Source of the DNA: Kribbella pratensis
Lineage (GTDB): Bacteria; Actinomycetota; Actinomycetes; Propionibacteriales; Kribbellaceae
NCBI RefSeq assembly: GCF_004365355.1
Contig: NZ_SODP01000001.1
Span: forward strand, 2,177,473 to 2,241,472
Reading direction: 5' to 3'
DNA length: 64,000 bases
Under the pieces are notes generated by a model. It had not been told where the DNA came from. It saw only the letters and a list, made by a program, of their open reading frames with translations, and searched no databases. Shown here one piece after another: positions 36,219-45,681 of this stretch; within the stretch, counting starts at the first letter, position 1; each line of letters opens with the position of its first letter. Made by a program: the position numbers and the translations under genes.

Positions 36219-38393
36219 ATGGCCAATCTGCTGTACCGGCTCGGCCGGTTCTCCTACCAGCGCAGGCGGCTCGTCGCCGCCGTATGGGCGTTGTTCCTCG
36301 TTCTGCTGGGCGTCGGTGCGCTGACGCTGGGCGGCAAGACCGCGAACACGTTCTCGATCCCGGGCACCGAGTCGCAGCGGGCGCTCGATGCCCTCAAGCA
36401 GGAGTTGCCGGCCGCGAGCGGTGCGTCGTCCACGGTCGTGGTGAAGGCGCCCGAGGGCAAGACGCTCGCCGACCCGACCGTGAAGGCGGCGGTCGGCGCG
36501 ACGGTTGCCAAGGTCGCCAAGGTGCCCGAGGTGATCGGTGCGGTCGACCCGTTCACCAGCAAGGCGATCAGCCCGGACGGTACGACGGGACTGATCAGCG
36601 TCCAGTTCGACAAACCTGCCGATGAGCTGTCACACGAGAGCGTCGACGGGTACGACGGTCTGAGCGGACTGAGTTCGGGTGATCTCAAGGTCGTCCCGGG
36701 CGGGCAGATCAAGGCTGGTGTTCCGGAGATCGGTGCGACCGAGGTGATCGGTGTCGCGGTGGCTGCCGTCGTACTGGTCGTCACGTTCGGGTCGCTCGTC
36801 GCCGCCGGCATGACGTTGGTGACGGCGCTGCTCGGTGTACTGGCCGGAATGGCCGGCCTGTTCATCGTGACCGCGTTCACCGATGTGTCGTCGACGGCGC
36901 CGATCCTGGCGTTGATGCTCGGGCTTGCTGTGGGGATCGACTACTCGTTGTTCATCAGCTCGCGACACCGCTCGCAACTGGGTGAAGGGATGGATCCGGA
37001 GGAGTCGGTCGCGCGGGCGACCGCGACGGCGGGATCGGCGGTGTTGTTCGCCGGCGCGACGGTGGTCATCGCGTTGGCCGGCTTGTCGGTGGTCGGGGTG
37101 CCGTTCCTTACCGCGATGGGTCTTGCCGCTGCCGCGACGGTGCTGACCGCCGTACTGGTCGCTTTGACGTTGCTGCCGGCGTTGCTCGGCTTCGTCGGGA
37201 ACCGGGTGCTGCCGCGGAAGATGCGGAAGGCGCCGACCGCGGCTGCGCACAAGGAGGGGTTCGGTTTCCGCTGGGGCCGGTTGGTGACCCGGCTGCGGGT
37301 GCCGATCGTTGCTGTCGGCATCATCGGGCTCGGGTTCCTGGCGCTCCCGGTGAAGGACATGCAGCTCGCGCTGCCGGACGGCGCGTCGGCGGCGGCCGGC
37401 ACCAACCAGCGGGTCGCGTACGACCTGACCGCCGCCGCCTTCGGACCGGGCGCGAACGGACCGCTGGTAGTCGTTGTGCAGAGCAACGACCCGGCAACCT
37501 CGAACGCGCTGGCACAGCAGGTGCTGGGCAAGACACAGGGTCTGCCCGACGTCGTCGCCGCACAGCCGGCCGCAGCAAGTCAGGACGGTACGACGCGGCT
37601 GCTGCAGGTGATCCCGAAGAGCGGACCGGCCAGCGAGGAGACCTCCGACCTGGTCAAGAACCTGCGCTCCGCGGTGAAGCCGCTCGCCGCCGGCGACGCG
37701 AGCATCTCCGTGACCGGGAACACCGCGGTCGGGATCGACGTGTCGAACAAGCTCTCCGACGCGTTGCCGACGTACCTGTTCGTGGTGATCGGGTTGTCGT
37801 TCCTGCTGTTGCTGCTGGCGTTCCGGTCGGTGCTGGTGCCGTTGAAGGCGACGCTCGGGTTCGTGCTGACGATCGGGGCGACGTTCGGGATCACGGTCGC
37901 GGTGTTCCAGCAGGGGCACCTGGCGAAGCTGGTCGGGATCGACTCCCCCGGTCCGCTGGTGAGCTTCCTGCCGATCATCATGATGGGCATCCTGTTCGGG
38001 CTCGCGATGGACTACGAGGTGTTCATCGTCTCCCGCGTCCGCGAGGAGTTCGTCCACGGCCGGCACGCGAACGACGCGACCATCCAGGGCCTCGGCCACG
38101 GCGCCCGCGTCGTCACCGCCGCCGCCCTGATCATGGCGTCGGTCTTCGCCGGCTTCATCCTGGTCGAGGACCCGATCATCAAGGCGATCGGCTTCGGCCT
38201 CACGATCGGCGTCCTGATCGACGCGTTCGTGGTCCGGATGACGCTGGTCCCGGCGATCCTCAGCCTGCTCGGCGACCGCGCCTGGTGGTTCCCGAAGTGG
38301 CTCGACCGGATCACCCCGAAGGTCGACATCGAGGGCGAGTCACTGAACGTCCCCGATAAACCGGAGGAGAAGGAACTCGCAGAGGTCCACTGA
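36219..38393 (+). CDS. MMPL-family (RND-like) transporter
   Basis: The 724-residue export protein has the RND/MMPL layout. A first helix (AAVWALFLVLLGVGALTL) precedes an extracytoplasmic loop, then five or six helices including the proton-relay segment GLAVGIDYSLFISSRHRSQL. The second half repeats this plan with GILFGLAMDYEVFIVSRVRE. The two Asp-Tyr pairs in those helices are family hallmarks. MMPL proteins export lipids, siderophores or drugs. ATG 36219 gives the usual start MANLLYRLGRFSYQRRRL; an ATG 12 nt earlier is possible. It is controlled by the upstream TetR protein and ends at a bidirectional terminator. Confidence 0.92.
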   Translation: MANLLYRLGRFSYQRRRLVAAVWALFLVLLGVGALTLGGKTANTFSIPGTESQRALDALKQELPAASGASSTVVVKAPEGKTLADPTVKAAVGATVAKVAKVPEVIGAVDPFTSKAISPDGTTGLISVQFDKPADELSHESVDGYDGLSGLSSGDLKVVPGGQIKAGVPEIGATEVIGVAVAAVVLVVTFGSLVAAGMTLVTALLGVLAGMAGLFIVTAFTDVSSTAPILALMLGLAVGIDYSLFISSRHRSQLGEGMDPEESVARATATAGSAVLFAGATVVIALAGLSVVGVPFLTAMGLAAAATVLTAVLVALTLLPALLGFVGNRVLPRKMRKAPTAAAHKEGFGFRWGRLVTRLRVPIVAVGIIGLGFLALPVKDMQLALPDGASAAAGTNQRVAYDLTAAAFGPGANGPLVVVVQSNDPATSNALAQQVLGKTQGLPDVVAAQPAAASQDGTTRLLQVIPKSGPASEETSDLVKNLRSAVKPLAAGDASISVTGNTAVGIDVSNKLSDALPTYLFVVIGLSFLLLLLAFRSVLVPLKATLGFVLTIGATFGITVAVFQQGHLAKLVGIDSPGPLVSFLPIIMMGILFGLAMDYEVFIVSRVREEFVHGRHANDATIQGLGHGARVVTAAALIMASVFAGFILVEDPIIKAIGFGLTIGVLIDAFVVRMTLVPAILSLLGDRAWWFPKWLDRITPKVDIEGESLNVPDKPEEKELAEVH

Positions 38394-38408
38394 ACAACAG
38401 AGACGCCG

Positions 38409-38439
38409 AGAGGGGCACCGACGATGTCGGTGCCCCTCT
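38409..38439. terminator. Bidirectional hairpin terminator between MMPL gene and tRNA-Pro
   Basis: AGAGGGGCACCGAC (38409-38422), loop GAT, and GTCGGTGCCCCTCT (38426-38439) form a perfect 14-bp stem followed by T-rich sequence. It serves the MMPL gene from the left and the tRNA from the right. Confidence 0.9.
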
Positions 38440-38446
38440 TCGCGTG

Positions 38447-38520
38447 TCGGGCTGACAGGACTTGAACCTGCGACCCCCGGTCCCCCAGACCGGTGCGCTA
38501 CCAAACTGCGCCACAGCCCG
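38447..38520 (-). tRNA. tRNA-Pro (anticodon GGG)
   Basis: This is a 74-nt cloverleaf on the minus strand. The acceptor stem CGGGCTG (38520-38514) pairs with CAGCCCG (38454-38448), and A73 is at 38447. The D arm contains GGCGCAGTTTGGTAGCGC. The anticodon arm CCGGT-CTGGGGG-ACCGG gives anticodon GGG, reading CCC/CCU. The T arm is CGCAGGTTCAAGTCCTG. The 3' CCA is not encoded. A -10-like TAAGGT lies at 38554-38549, and it is flanked by terminators on both sides, so it is a single transcription unit. Confidence 0.97.
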
Positions 38521-38562
38521 TTGCTCGCCGTTGAGGTGAGCGGGCTTTACCTTACAGCATTC

Positions 38563-38588
38563 GGTGCCCTGGTCCTGACCAGGGCACC
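38563..38588 (-). terminator. Hairpin terminator of der
   Basis: GGTGCCCTGGTC (38563-38574), CT, GACCAGGGCACC (38577-38588): a 12-bp inverted repeat that directly abuts the der stop codon and precedes tRNA-Pro. Confidence 0.85.
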
Positions 38589-39956
38589 TCAGCGCTTCTT
38601 GTTCTTCTGGCGGGCCCGGATCTGGACGTGCACCGGGCTGCCGACGAAACCGAAGTCCTCGCGCAGGCGGCGCTCGATGAAGCGCTGGTACGACGCCTCG
38701 ATCTGGCCTGAGGTGAAGATCGCGAAGGTCGGCGGCATGGTCGTGGCCTGGGTCCCGAACAGGATCTTCGGCTGCTTGCCGGAGCGGACCGGGTGCGGAT
38801 GGGCGGCAACCATCCGGCCCAGGAACGCGTTCAGCTGACCGGTCGGGACCCGGGTCTGCCAGCCCTCCAGCGCGGCCTCGATCGCGGGCACCAGCTTCTC
38901 CATGTGCCAGCCGGTGAGCGCGCTGATGTTCACCCGCGGCGCCCAGCGGAACTGCACGAGGTCGCGGTCGATCTCGCGCTCCAGGTAGTAGCGCCGCTCC
39001 TCGTCCATCAGGTCCCACTTGTTGTACGCGATCACGAGCGCCTTGCCGGCTTCCTCGACCGCGTTCATGATCCGCAGGTCCTGCTCGGTGATCGACTGGG
39101 AGGCGTCGATGACGACCACGACCACCTCGGCCCGCTCGATCGCCGCGTTGGTCCGCAGGGAGGCGTAGTACTCGTGGCCCTGGGAGTTCTTCACCTTGCG
39201 CCGGATGCCGGCGGTGTCGATGAACCGCCACTCCTTGCCGCCGAGCGTGATCAGCTCGTCCACCGGGTCGACCGTGGTCCCGGCGACGTCGCTGACGACG
39301 ACCCGGTCCTCCTTGGCGACCTTGTTCAGCAGGGAGGACTTGCCGACGTTCGGCTTCCCGACGATCGCGACGCGCCGCGGTCCGCTGAGCTCGCCGTCGC
39401 GCTCGGGTGGGGCCTCGGGCAGCGCAGCGAGCACCGCGTCCAGCATGTCGCCCGTGCCGCGGCCGTGCATCGCGGAGACCGGGAACGGCTCGCCGATGCC
39501 GAGGCTCCACAGGTTCATCGCCTCGGACTCGACGCGCTGGTCGTCGACCTTGTTCGCGGCGAGTACGACGGGCTTGCCGGACTTCCGCAGTACGCGGACG
39601 ACCGCTTCGTCGGCGTCGGTGATGCCGACCACGGCGTCGACCACGAACAGGACCGCATCGGCCGCGTTGATCGCGACCTCCGCCTGGGCCGCGACCAGGG
39701 CGGCCATGCCGACCGCGTCCGGGTCCCAGCCGCCGGTGTCGACGACCGTGAACTCCCGGCCGGCCCAGTTGGCGTCGTACGACACGCGGTCCCGGGTCAC
39801 GCCCGGGGTGTCCTCGACGACCGCCTCGCGGCGGCCGATGATGCGGTTGACCAGCGTGGACTTGCCCACGTTCGGCCGCCCGACGATCGCGAGCACCGGG
39901 AGCGGGCCCGTGTCCTCACGGTCGTGCGTCGGTACTTCGGTGGGCAGGTCAGTCAT
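38589..39956 (-). CDS. der: Ribosome-biogenesis GTPase Der (EngA)
   Basis: The 455-residue protein has two tandem Ras-like GTPase domains and a KH-like C-terminal domain. The first domain has [22 protein letters not shown] and NKVD; the second has [16 protein letters not shown] and NKWD. It assists 50S subunit assembly. A short N-terminal extension ([15 protein letters not shown]) precedes the first G1 loop. It overlaps the upstream acyltransferase gene by 8 bp; order cmk-plsC-der is the usual actinobacterial arrangement. Confidence 0.97.
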   Translation of the reverse strand: MTDLPTEVPTHDREDTGPLPVLAIVGRPNVGKSTLVNRIIGRREAVVEDTPGVTRDRVSYDANWAGREFTVVDTGGWDPDAVGMAALVAAQAEVAINAADAVLFVVDAVVGITDADEAVVRVLRKSGKPVVLAANKVDDQRVESEAMNLWSLGIGEPFPVSAMHGRGTGDMLDAVLAALPEAPPERDGELSGPRRVAIVGKPNVGKSSLLNKVAKEDRVVVSDVAGTTVDPVDELITLGGKEWRFIDTAGIRRKVKNSQGHEYYASLRTNAAIERAEVVVVVIDASQSITEQDLRIMNAVEEAGKALVIAYNKWDLMDEERRYYLEREIDRDLVQFRWAPRVNISALTGWHMEKLVPAIEAALEGWQTRVPTGQLNAFLGRMVAAHPHPVRSGKQPKILFGTQATTMPPTFAIFTSGQIEASYQRFIERRLREDFGFVGSPVHVQIRARQKNKKR

Positions 39957-40677
39957 CAGGGTCCTTCTCGTCTCGCCAGCCCGGAAGAGGATGGCCGGTT
40001 TCTTCGACGGCCGCCTTCACATGGGCGCGCAGCACGTCGCCGATGTGGTCGGCAACCGCCTGTACGTCGGAATGTCTCCTAGGAAAGGGTACGCGGTCGA
40101 CGGCGAACGGTTCGCCATACACGACGTCGACCCGGCTCCCGGCCGGTGGATGACCCTCCACGCTACCCAACGGCAGGCGTGTCCCCATCAGCGCCACGGG
40201 GAGGATCGGGGCCCCGGTGACCATCGCCAGGTACGCCACGCCGATCCGGATCCGGCTGAAATCGCCCGGTCCGCGGGTGCCCTCCGGGTAGATGTTCAGC
40301 ACCCGCCCGTCCCGCAGCACCTGGATCGACCGCCGGACGGCGAGCATGTCGTACGACGACCTGTCGACCGGGATCTGGCCGATCCGGCGCAGGAGCGCGC
40401 CCTGGAGACCGCCGAAGACCTCGATCTTGCCCAGCTGGTGCAGCATCCGCGGCGCGATCGCGCCGAGCAGTGGCGCGTCCAGCAGACTCAGGTGGTTCGG
40501 CGTCATCAGCAGCGGACCGGTCAGCGGGAACCGGTCCTCATGGTGGATGGTCAGGTTGTACTTGCGCCGGAAGTACGGCCGCGCGAGTTTCCGCATCGGC
40601 AGCGCCATCCGGTACGGCAACGGCGGCAGATCATCTGTGCGGGGCAGATCCTTGTGCCCGGTAACTTCCGCCGTCAT
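39949..40677 (-). CDS. Lysophospholipid acyltransferase (PlsC-like)
   Basis: This 242-residue acyltransferase has motif [13 protein letters not shown] (NHxxxxD), motif II near GQIPVDRSS and motif [16 protein letters not shown] (EGTR), typical of 1-acylglycerol-3-phosphate acyltransferases that make phosphatidic acid at the membrane. It lacks clear transmembrane helices but is likely membrane associated through hydrophobic patches. Its ATG overlaps the cmk stop as ATGA and its 3' end overlaps der, so the three genes form an operon. Confidence 0.92.
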   Translation of the reverse strand: MTAEVTGHKDLPRTDDLPPLPYRMALPMRKLARPYFRRKYNLTIHHEDRFPLTGPLLMTPNHLSLLDAPLLGAIAPRMLHQLGKIEVFGGLQGALLRRIGQIPVDRSSYDMLAVRRSIQVLRDGRVLNIYPEGTRGPGDFSRIRIGVAYLAMVTGAPILPVALMGTRLPLGSVEGHPPAGSRVDVVYGEPFAVDRVPFPRRHSDVQAVADHIGDVLRAHVKAAVEETGHPLPGWRDEKDPDD

Positions 40678-41348
40678 CGATCCTGGCCTTGAGGGACACT
40701 CTCCTTTGCCAGTCGGCTGATCGCGTCGATGACCTCCTCGAGGGTCATGTACGTCGAGTCGATCGTGACAGCGCCGTCGGAGGCGACTTGGAACTCCGAC
40801 ACGGTCGAGTCGTCGGCGTCGCGCCGGATGATCTGGTCCCGCAGCTGCTCAGCGGTCAACGAGCCGACCTCGGCGCCGCGGCGCGCCATCCGGGCCTCCT
40901 GGTCGGCGGTCAGCAGCACCTTCAGCTCGGCATCGGTCGCGACCACGGTGGCGATGTCGCGGCCCTCGACCACGATCCCGCCGGACGGTTGCGCGTTGTC
41001 GATGACGGCCCGCTGCCGCCGGATCAGCTCCTTGCGCACCTCGAGGTTGGTGGCGATCTTCGAGACCACCTCGCTGATCCGCGGCTCCCGGATCGCGGCC
41101 GTGACGTCGGTGCCGTCGGCGATCACGAACTGGTGGCCGGGGTCGGTGCTGATCTCCAGGCGCAGGTCCCGGGCCCGCTGCGCGACCGCGGCGGTATCGT
41201 CCAGATCCAGCCCGTGCTCGACCGCCGACCAGGTCACCGCGCGGTACATCGCCCCGGTGTCGAGGAACCGCAGTCCGAGCCGGGTGGCCACTCCGCGGGC
41301 GGTGCTCGACTTACCGGAGCCGCTCGGGCCGTCCACAGCGATGATCAT
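40674..41348 (-). CDS. cmk: Cytidylate kinase
   Basis: The 224-residue nucleoside monophosphate kinase phosphorylates CMP and dCMP. The P-loop is IIAVDGPSGSGKSSTARGVA, followed by FLDTGAMYRAVTW (substrate binding), GIVVEGRDIATVV and the lid RRDADDSTVSEF. ATG 41348 starts exactly at the conserved MIIAVDGPSG; the upstream in-frame start lacks family similarity. It lies 32 bp downstream of tyrA on the same strand, a common chromosomal neighbour. Confidence 0.97.
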   Translation of the reverse strand: MIIAVDGPSGSGKSSTARGVATRLGLRFLDTGAMYRAVTWSAVEHGLDLDDTAAVAQRARDLRLEISTDPGHQFVIADGTDVTAAIREPRISEVVSKIATNLEVRKELIRRQRAVIDNAQPSGGIVVEGRDIATVVATDAELKVLLTADQEARMARRGAEVGSLTAEQLRDQIIRRDADDSTVSEFQVASDGAVTIDSTYMTLEEVIDAISRLAKESVPQGQDR

Positions 41349-41380
41349 GCCCCGAAGATTACCTTCGCAGGGGGACAGAA

Positions 41381-42445
41381 TTACCGGTGGACCACCCAAC
41401 CACGGTCGGTCAGCACATCGACAAGTTGGTCGACCGAGGCGGGTTTGACGGCGAGCTCGACCTCACCGACCGGGCGGCCGGGGCTGTGGTCGATGCGGAG
41501 GTCCTCGACGTTGGCGCCGGACTCGGCCGCGTCGGCGAACAACTTGGCCAGCTGACCGGGCCGGTCGGGGATCGTCACCAGGACCGTGACCAGGTCGATG
41601 TGTGGCGTACCGTGCTTGCCGGGGACCCGGACCGCGCCGGAGACGCCCTGGCCGAGGATCGCGGTCAGCTCGTCGCCGGCCTCTTCCTTGCCTAGGGCAA
41701 CGAGGAGGCGGTCGAGCTCGCCGCGGATCTGCTCCAGCAGGCCGGTCAGCGCGCCCGAGTTCGCGGACACGATCTGGGTCCAGAGCGTGGGGTCGCCGGC
41801 CGCGATCCGGGTGACGTCGCGGACTCCCTGACCGGACAGCTCGAGGTGGGACGACGGTGCGTCGGCCAGCGTCCCGGCAGCCAGCGCGGACATCAGGTGC
41901 GGCAGGTGCGACACGCGAGCGACGCCGAGGTCGTGGTCCTCGACGGACATCTCGACGGTACGGGCGCCGGCCGCCTCGGCAAGCCGGCGTACCAGGTCGA
42001 CCGCGTCCGGAGAACTCGTCTCGTGCGGCGTGATCGCCCAGGTGGCGCCGTCGAACAGGTCGGCACGTCCGGCGAGCGGACCGTTCCGCTCGGAGCCGGC
42101 CATCGGGTGGCTGCCGACGTACCGGCTGAGGTCGCCGGTCAGCCGGCGGGCGTCGGCGAGCGGCTTGGACTTCACGCTGGCCGCATCCGTCACCACCGCG
42201 TCGGTCTGCTGGAGTTGCTCGGCCACCACCGCGCCGACATGGTCCGGCGGTACGGCGACCACGACCAACTGCGGCTCGATCTGGACCAGGCGGGAGCCGG
42301 CACCGATCCGCTCGGCCATCAGCGCGTTGTCCGGGTTCCCGTCTACGAGCTCCACGACGACACCCAGTCGGGCCAGCGCCAGGCCGATCGACGTACCGAT
42401 CAATCCGGTGCCGACGATGCGAACAGGACCCCGCAATTCGGTCAC
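41381..42445 (-). CDS. tyrA: Prephenate dehydrogenase with C-terminal ACT domain
   Basis: The 354-residue TyrA oxidatively decarboxylates prephenate to 4-hydroxyphenylpyruvate for tyrosine synthesis. The NAD-binding start is VRIVGTGLIGTSIGLALARL. Substrate-site segments are SHPMAGSERNGP and ARVSHLPHLMSALAAGTLAD. An ACT regulatory domain at about 275-354 (LVTVLVTIPDRPGQLAKLFA) suggests feedback by an aromatic amino acid. GTG 42445 overlaps the aroH stop as GTGA, coupling the two pathway genes. Confidence 0.95.
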   Translation of the reverse strand: MTELRGPVRIVGTGLIGTSIGLALARLGVVVELVDGNPDNALMAERIGAGSRLVQIEPQLVVVAVPPDHVGAVVAEQLQQTDAVVTDAASVKSKPLADARRLTGDLSRYVGSHPMAGSERNGPLAGRADLFDGATWAITPHETSSPDAVDLVRRLAEAAGARTVEMSVEDHDLGVARVSHLPHLMSALAAGTLADAPSSHLELSGQGVRDVTRIAAGDPTLWTQIVSANSGALTGLLEQIRGELDRLLVALGKEEAGDELTAILGQGVSGAVRVPGKHGTPHIDLVTVLVTIPDRPGQLAKLFADAAESGANVEDLRIDHSPGRPVGEVELAVKPASVDQLVDVLTDRGWVVHR

Positions 42446-42810
42446 TGGGCGCCGGTCAGGTCTGGGCGGAGGGCCACGGCGCCGTGGAGGTAGACGTGCT
42501 GGATCTTGTCGCGGGAGCGTGAGGTCTCGGTGTGCACCATCAGGCGGACCACGCGGGGCAGCGCGTGCGGGACCGGGATCTCCTGCATGCACATCAGCGG
42601 TACGTCGGTCAGCCCGATCTGCCGCCCCGCGACGGCCGGGAACTCCGAACGCAGGTCCGACGTGACGGTGAACAGGATGCTGATCAGATCCTCGTTCTCC
42701 AGATCGTTCGCCTCCAGGACCGCCTTCACCAGCTCCGCGGACCGCTCGAGCAGGTGCTCGCGCTCGTCCACGTCCAGCTGGGTGGCACCCCGGATCGCGC
42801 GTACCGCCAC
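42442..42810 (-). CDS. aroH: Chorismate mutase, AroH type
   Basis: The 122-residue trimeric-type chorismate mutase converts chorismate to prephenate, the substrate of the overlapping tyrA product. It has the AroH signature RAIRGATQLDVDEREHLLER (with catalytic Arg), TSDLRSEFPAVAGRQIG, VPLMCMQEIPV and the C-terminal KIQHVYLHGAVALRPDL. The start is GTG 42810. It is the first gene of the aroH-tyrA pair; the 121 bp upstream, to folD, should hold the promoter, although no obvious -35/-10 stands out. Confidence 0.95.
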   Translation of the reverse strand: MAVRAIRGATQLDVDEREHLLERSAELVKAVLEANDLENEDLISILFTVTSDLRSEFPAVAGRQIGLTDVPLMCMQEIPVPHALPRVVRLMVHTETSRSRDKIQHVYLHGAVALRPDLTGAQ

Positions 42811-42931
42811 GTGCTCGCCTCCATACTTCGTTACCGGTTGGTCTCCGGTTCGTCTCCCCCAACCCTAGGCCAGAGTAGTCAAGGAGTGGACAGCCGTCTC
42901 GGATCGTGCACGGCGCGAACGGGTGCGGCCG

Positions 42932-43783
42932 TCAACCCAGCTGGGCCGCGGCGGCATCGACCGTCTGCTCGAGCAGGAGCGCGATCGTCATCGGCCCGAC
43001 GCCGCCCGGGACCGGCGTGATCAGGCGGGCCACCTCGGCCGCCTCCTCGAAGTGCACGTCGCCGACGTTGCCCTCGTTGTAGCCGGCGTCGACCACGACC
43101 GCGCCCGGCTTCAGCCAGTCGCCGCGGACGAAGTTCGCCTTGCCGACCGCGGCGATCACCACGTCCGCGGTCCGGACCAGCTCGGGCAGGTCCCGGGTCC
43201 GCGAGTGCGCGTAGGTCACCGTCGCGTTCGATGCCAGCAGCAACATCCCGGCCGGCTTGCCGAGGATCGGGCTGCGGCCGATCACGACCGCGTGCGCGCC
43301 TTCGAGCGGTACGTCGTACGCCGCGAGCAGCCGCATGATCCCGCCGGGCGTCGCTGAGTGGAAACCAGGTTCACTCGCGTCGTTGAGGGCCATCGCCGCG
43401 AACGACAGCATCGTCACGCCGTCGACATCCTTGGCCGGGTCGATCGCCTCGAACGCGGCCCGCTCGTCGATCTGCGCCGGCACCGGGTGCTGCAGCAGGA
43501 TCCCGTGCACCTCCGGGTCATCGGACAGCTTCCGGATCTCCGCGACCAGCTCGTCGGTCGTCGTCGCGGCCGGCAGGACGACGCTCCGGGAGGCGATCCC
43601 AGCCTTCTTCGACCGGTTCTGCTTCATCCGCACGTACGTCGCGGACGCCGGATCGTCACCCACCAGCACGGTCGCCAGGCACGGCTGCACGCCGTACTGC
43701 TCCTGCAGCGCAGCGGCACGCTCCGCCGCCTTGGCCACCATCTCGGCGGCCAGGTCGGTCCCGATCATCAGCTCGGCAGTCAT
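42932..43783 (-). CDS. folD: Methylenetetrahydrofolate dehydrogenase/cyclohydrolase
   Basis: The 283-residue bifunctional FolD interconverts methylene-, methenyl- and formyl-tetrahydrofolate. Visible motifs are the catalytic ATYVRMKQNRSKKAGI (Tyr and Lys), GILLQHPVPAQID, PAKDVDGV and the NADP-binding VIGRSPILGKPAGMLLL. GAGGAGGAG precedes ATG 43783; a slightly longer start has no advantage. It is a single gene, with about 104 bp to the GH84 gene upstream. Confidence 0.96.
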   Translation of the reverse strand: MTAELMIGTDLAAEMVAKAAERAAALQEQYGVQPCLATVLVGDDPASATYVRMKQNRSKKAGIASRSVVLPAATTTDELVAEIRKLSDDPEVHGILLQHPVPAQIDERAAFEAIDPAKDVDGVTMLSFAAMALNDASEPGFHSATPGGIMRLLAAYDVPLEGAHAVVIGRSPILGKPAGMLLLASNATVTYAHSRTRDLPELVRTADVVIAAVGKANFVRGDWLKPGAVVVDAGYNEGNVGDVHFEEAAEVARLITPVPGGVGPMTIALLLEQTVDAAAAQLG

Positions 43784-43887
43784 CTGCGCACTCCTCCTCG
43801 TCAAAGGGTGCCCAGGCGCGCGGCGAAAGCCGGATGGCAGACCGTTCCCCGGTGGTCGTCCACCTCAGCGCCAGTCGCGGTCCGCCC

Positions 43888-45645
43888 TCAGGATACCGAC
43901 CCGGTCGCCTGGGCTACGAATGCGTCGGCCACCCCGTCGCCGATCCGGAGCGGGACCTTGCTGTGCGGGAGGCGGACGTCGCGGATCTCATTGGCCTGCG
44001 TGATCAGGTGTTCGATCTCGTCGCGGGCGGTCGCGACGTCCGAGGCGTTGCCCTGCGCCTGTGCCTCGAACACGCGCAGCGCCTGCCGCAGCGCGCCGCC
44101 CCAGTAGAACGAGGCGTCCAGCCAGGAGTCGGTCTCGGCCTCGAACTCCGGGTCGACGACACCGCTGCGGATCTGCGCGGACGCGTTCTCGATCGCTTCC
44201 AGGTATGGCTCGAGGTCAGCGATCGCGCCGGCCAGATCGCCGTCGTCCCAGGTCGCCTTGAAGGCCGCGATCTTCGACGCCAGCACCGGCGCGTTGATGA
44301 GATGCAGCTTCCCGTCGTACGTCGTCAGGTCCGCGAACACCTCCAGCGCCGCGATTGTCGCCGCGTCTCCCCCGGCACGCTCGGCGATCGCACGGTGCCA
44401 GGACGCGTCGGCGTCGTACGTCGCGGGCTTCCAGCCGAACTCGGCGAACGAGTACAGGGCGAGCTTGCTGACCGCGGCCTGGTTCATCGGGTTCGAGATC
44501 ACACCGACGACGTGCTCCGCGAGTCCGGGTTCGCGGCCCGTGTACGCCGCGAGCAGGATCCGGCCGTGCGCGTAGTCGTTGACCGGGTAGTCGTCCCAGA
44601 TCAGGATGTCGTGCCCGAACACCGCTTTCGCCGCGGCCGCTTGTTCGCTCGTGATCCGCTCCGGAACGACCGCAGTACCGGTCCAGTGCACGATCACGGC
44701 CGGATCGAGCTGCTCCCGCAGCGCCTGCTTGTACGGCGTCTCTTCGAGGTCGTAGTACTCGGTCGGGACCATCTGCAGCGGAGCGACGTCCGGCTTGGTC
44801 GCGATCCACTCCCGCTGGACGCGGTTGCACAGGTCGGCCTGCGCGGCCCCGGCCGCGCCGCCACCCGTGCCGTACTTCGTGGCGTCCTCGTCGGAGTGCC
44901 ACTTCTCGTACTCGATGTCGTCGAGCGGCACGTTGAACACCCTGACGCCCAGCGCGTACAGCGCCTCGAACTTCGCGATCAGCGCCTGGAAGTCCTCGTC
45001 GGAGGTGTAGGCGATCGACAGCCCGGGCGAGAGCGCGAAGGTGAAATCGACCTTGTTCCGCCGAGCCCGCTCGATCAGCTCGCCGAGTTCGGCCAGCTTG
45101 TCGGCCGGGTACGGGTCGCGCCACTGCTCGCGGTGGTACACGTCGTCCTTCGGCGCGTACTGGTACGTGTTCATCTTGTGCGCGCCGAGATAGTCCAGGT
45201 GGTCGAGGCGGTCCGCGTGCGACCACGGCGTGCCGTAGAAGCCCTCGATCGAGCCGCGGTACGCCAGCGTCGGCCAGTCGCGGATCTCGACGCCATCCAT
45301 ATGGCCGACATCGTTGCCCTGGACAAGCTGGTCCAGGGTCAGCGCGGCGTAGTACGTGCCGCGGGTGTCAACGCCGTCGAGGACGATGCGGTGGTCGCCG
45401 ACGGCAACGACGTACCCCTCGGCCGGCAGGCCGGTGGCCGGTTCGACGCCGAGGCCAGTGCCGCCGAGGTGGACCGTCACCGCGGCCTCGCCGTCGACGA
45501 TCGTGTTCACGCCGGCCCGGGTCAGCGTGTCCCGGACGATCCGTTCGGCATCGGGATCGGTGGTCGGCCCGTGCACCAGGCCGACCGTGGCACCGAGGTC
45601 GAACCCGTCCGGACGGGTGCTGGTCTGTTGAGCTTCAGGGGTCAC
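43888..45645 (-). CDS. Family 84 beta-N-acetylglucosaminidase (O-GlcNAcase/hyaluronidase-like)
   Basis: The 585-residue enzyme has an N-terminal GH84N domain (1 to about 125), a TIM barrel starting YRGSIEGFYGTPWSHADRLD with the catalytic pair Asp242-Asp243 in NVPLDDIEY, and a helical C-terminal region. GH84 enzymes cleave terminal beta-GlcNAc by substrate-assisted catalysis. No signal peptide is seen, suggesting cytoplasmic action, as for the GH20 enzyme at 10 kb. GTG 45645 lies 6 nt after a -10-like box with TTGACG upstream (leaderless); GTG 45657 would add four residues and overlaps that -10 box. Confidence 0.92.
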   Translation of the reverse strand: MTPEAQQTSTRPDGFDLGATVGLVHGPTTDPDAERIVRDTLTRAGVNTIVDGEAAVTVHLGGTGLGVEPATGLPAEGYVVAVGDHRIVLDGVDTRGTYYAALTLDQLVQGNDVGHMDGVEIRDWPTLAYRGSIEGFYGTPWSHADRLDHLDYLGAHKMNTYQYAPKDDVYHREQWRDPYPADKLAELGELIERARRNKVDFTFALSPGLSIAYTSDEDFQALIAKFEALYALGVRVFNVPLDDIEYEKWHSDEDATKYGTGGGAAGAAQADLCNRVQREWIATKPDVAPLQMVPTEYYDLEETPYKQALREQLDPAVIVHWTGTAVVPERITSEQAAAAKAVFGHDILIWDDYPVNDYAHGRILLAAYTGREPGLAEHVVGVISNPMNQAAVSKLALYSFAEFGWKPATYDADASWHRAIAERAGGDAATIAALEVFADLTTYDGKLHLINAPVLASKIAAFKATWDDGDLAGAIADLEPYLEAIENASAQIRSGVVDPEFEAETDSWLDASFYWGGALRQALRVFEAQAQGNASDVATARDEIEHLITQANEIRDVRLPHSKVPLRIGDGVADAFVAQATGSVS

Positions 45646-45651
45646 GCCCCT

Positions 45652-45681
45652 ATCCACTCAGCGCGCGGACCCGCCCGTCAA
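45652..45681 (-). promoter_or_regulatory. Promoter of the GH84 gene
   Basis: On the minus strand: TTGACG (45681-45676), 18-nt spacer, GTGGAT (45657-45652), 6 nt to GTG 45645. The -35 is a good match and the -10 is weak. The -35 lies within the last codons of the upstream gene. Confidence 0.45.

Noticed and set aside
38447-38520. tRNA-Pro as a phage or island attachment site
   Set aside because: No integrase, no repeat of the tRNA 3' end and no atypical region next to it in the window.
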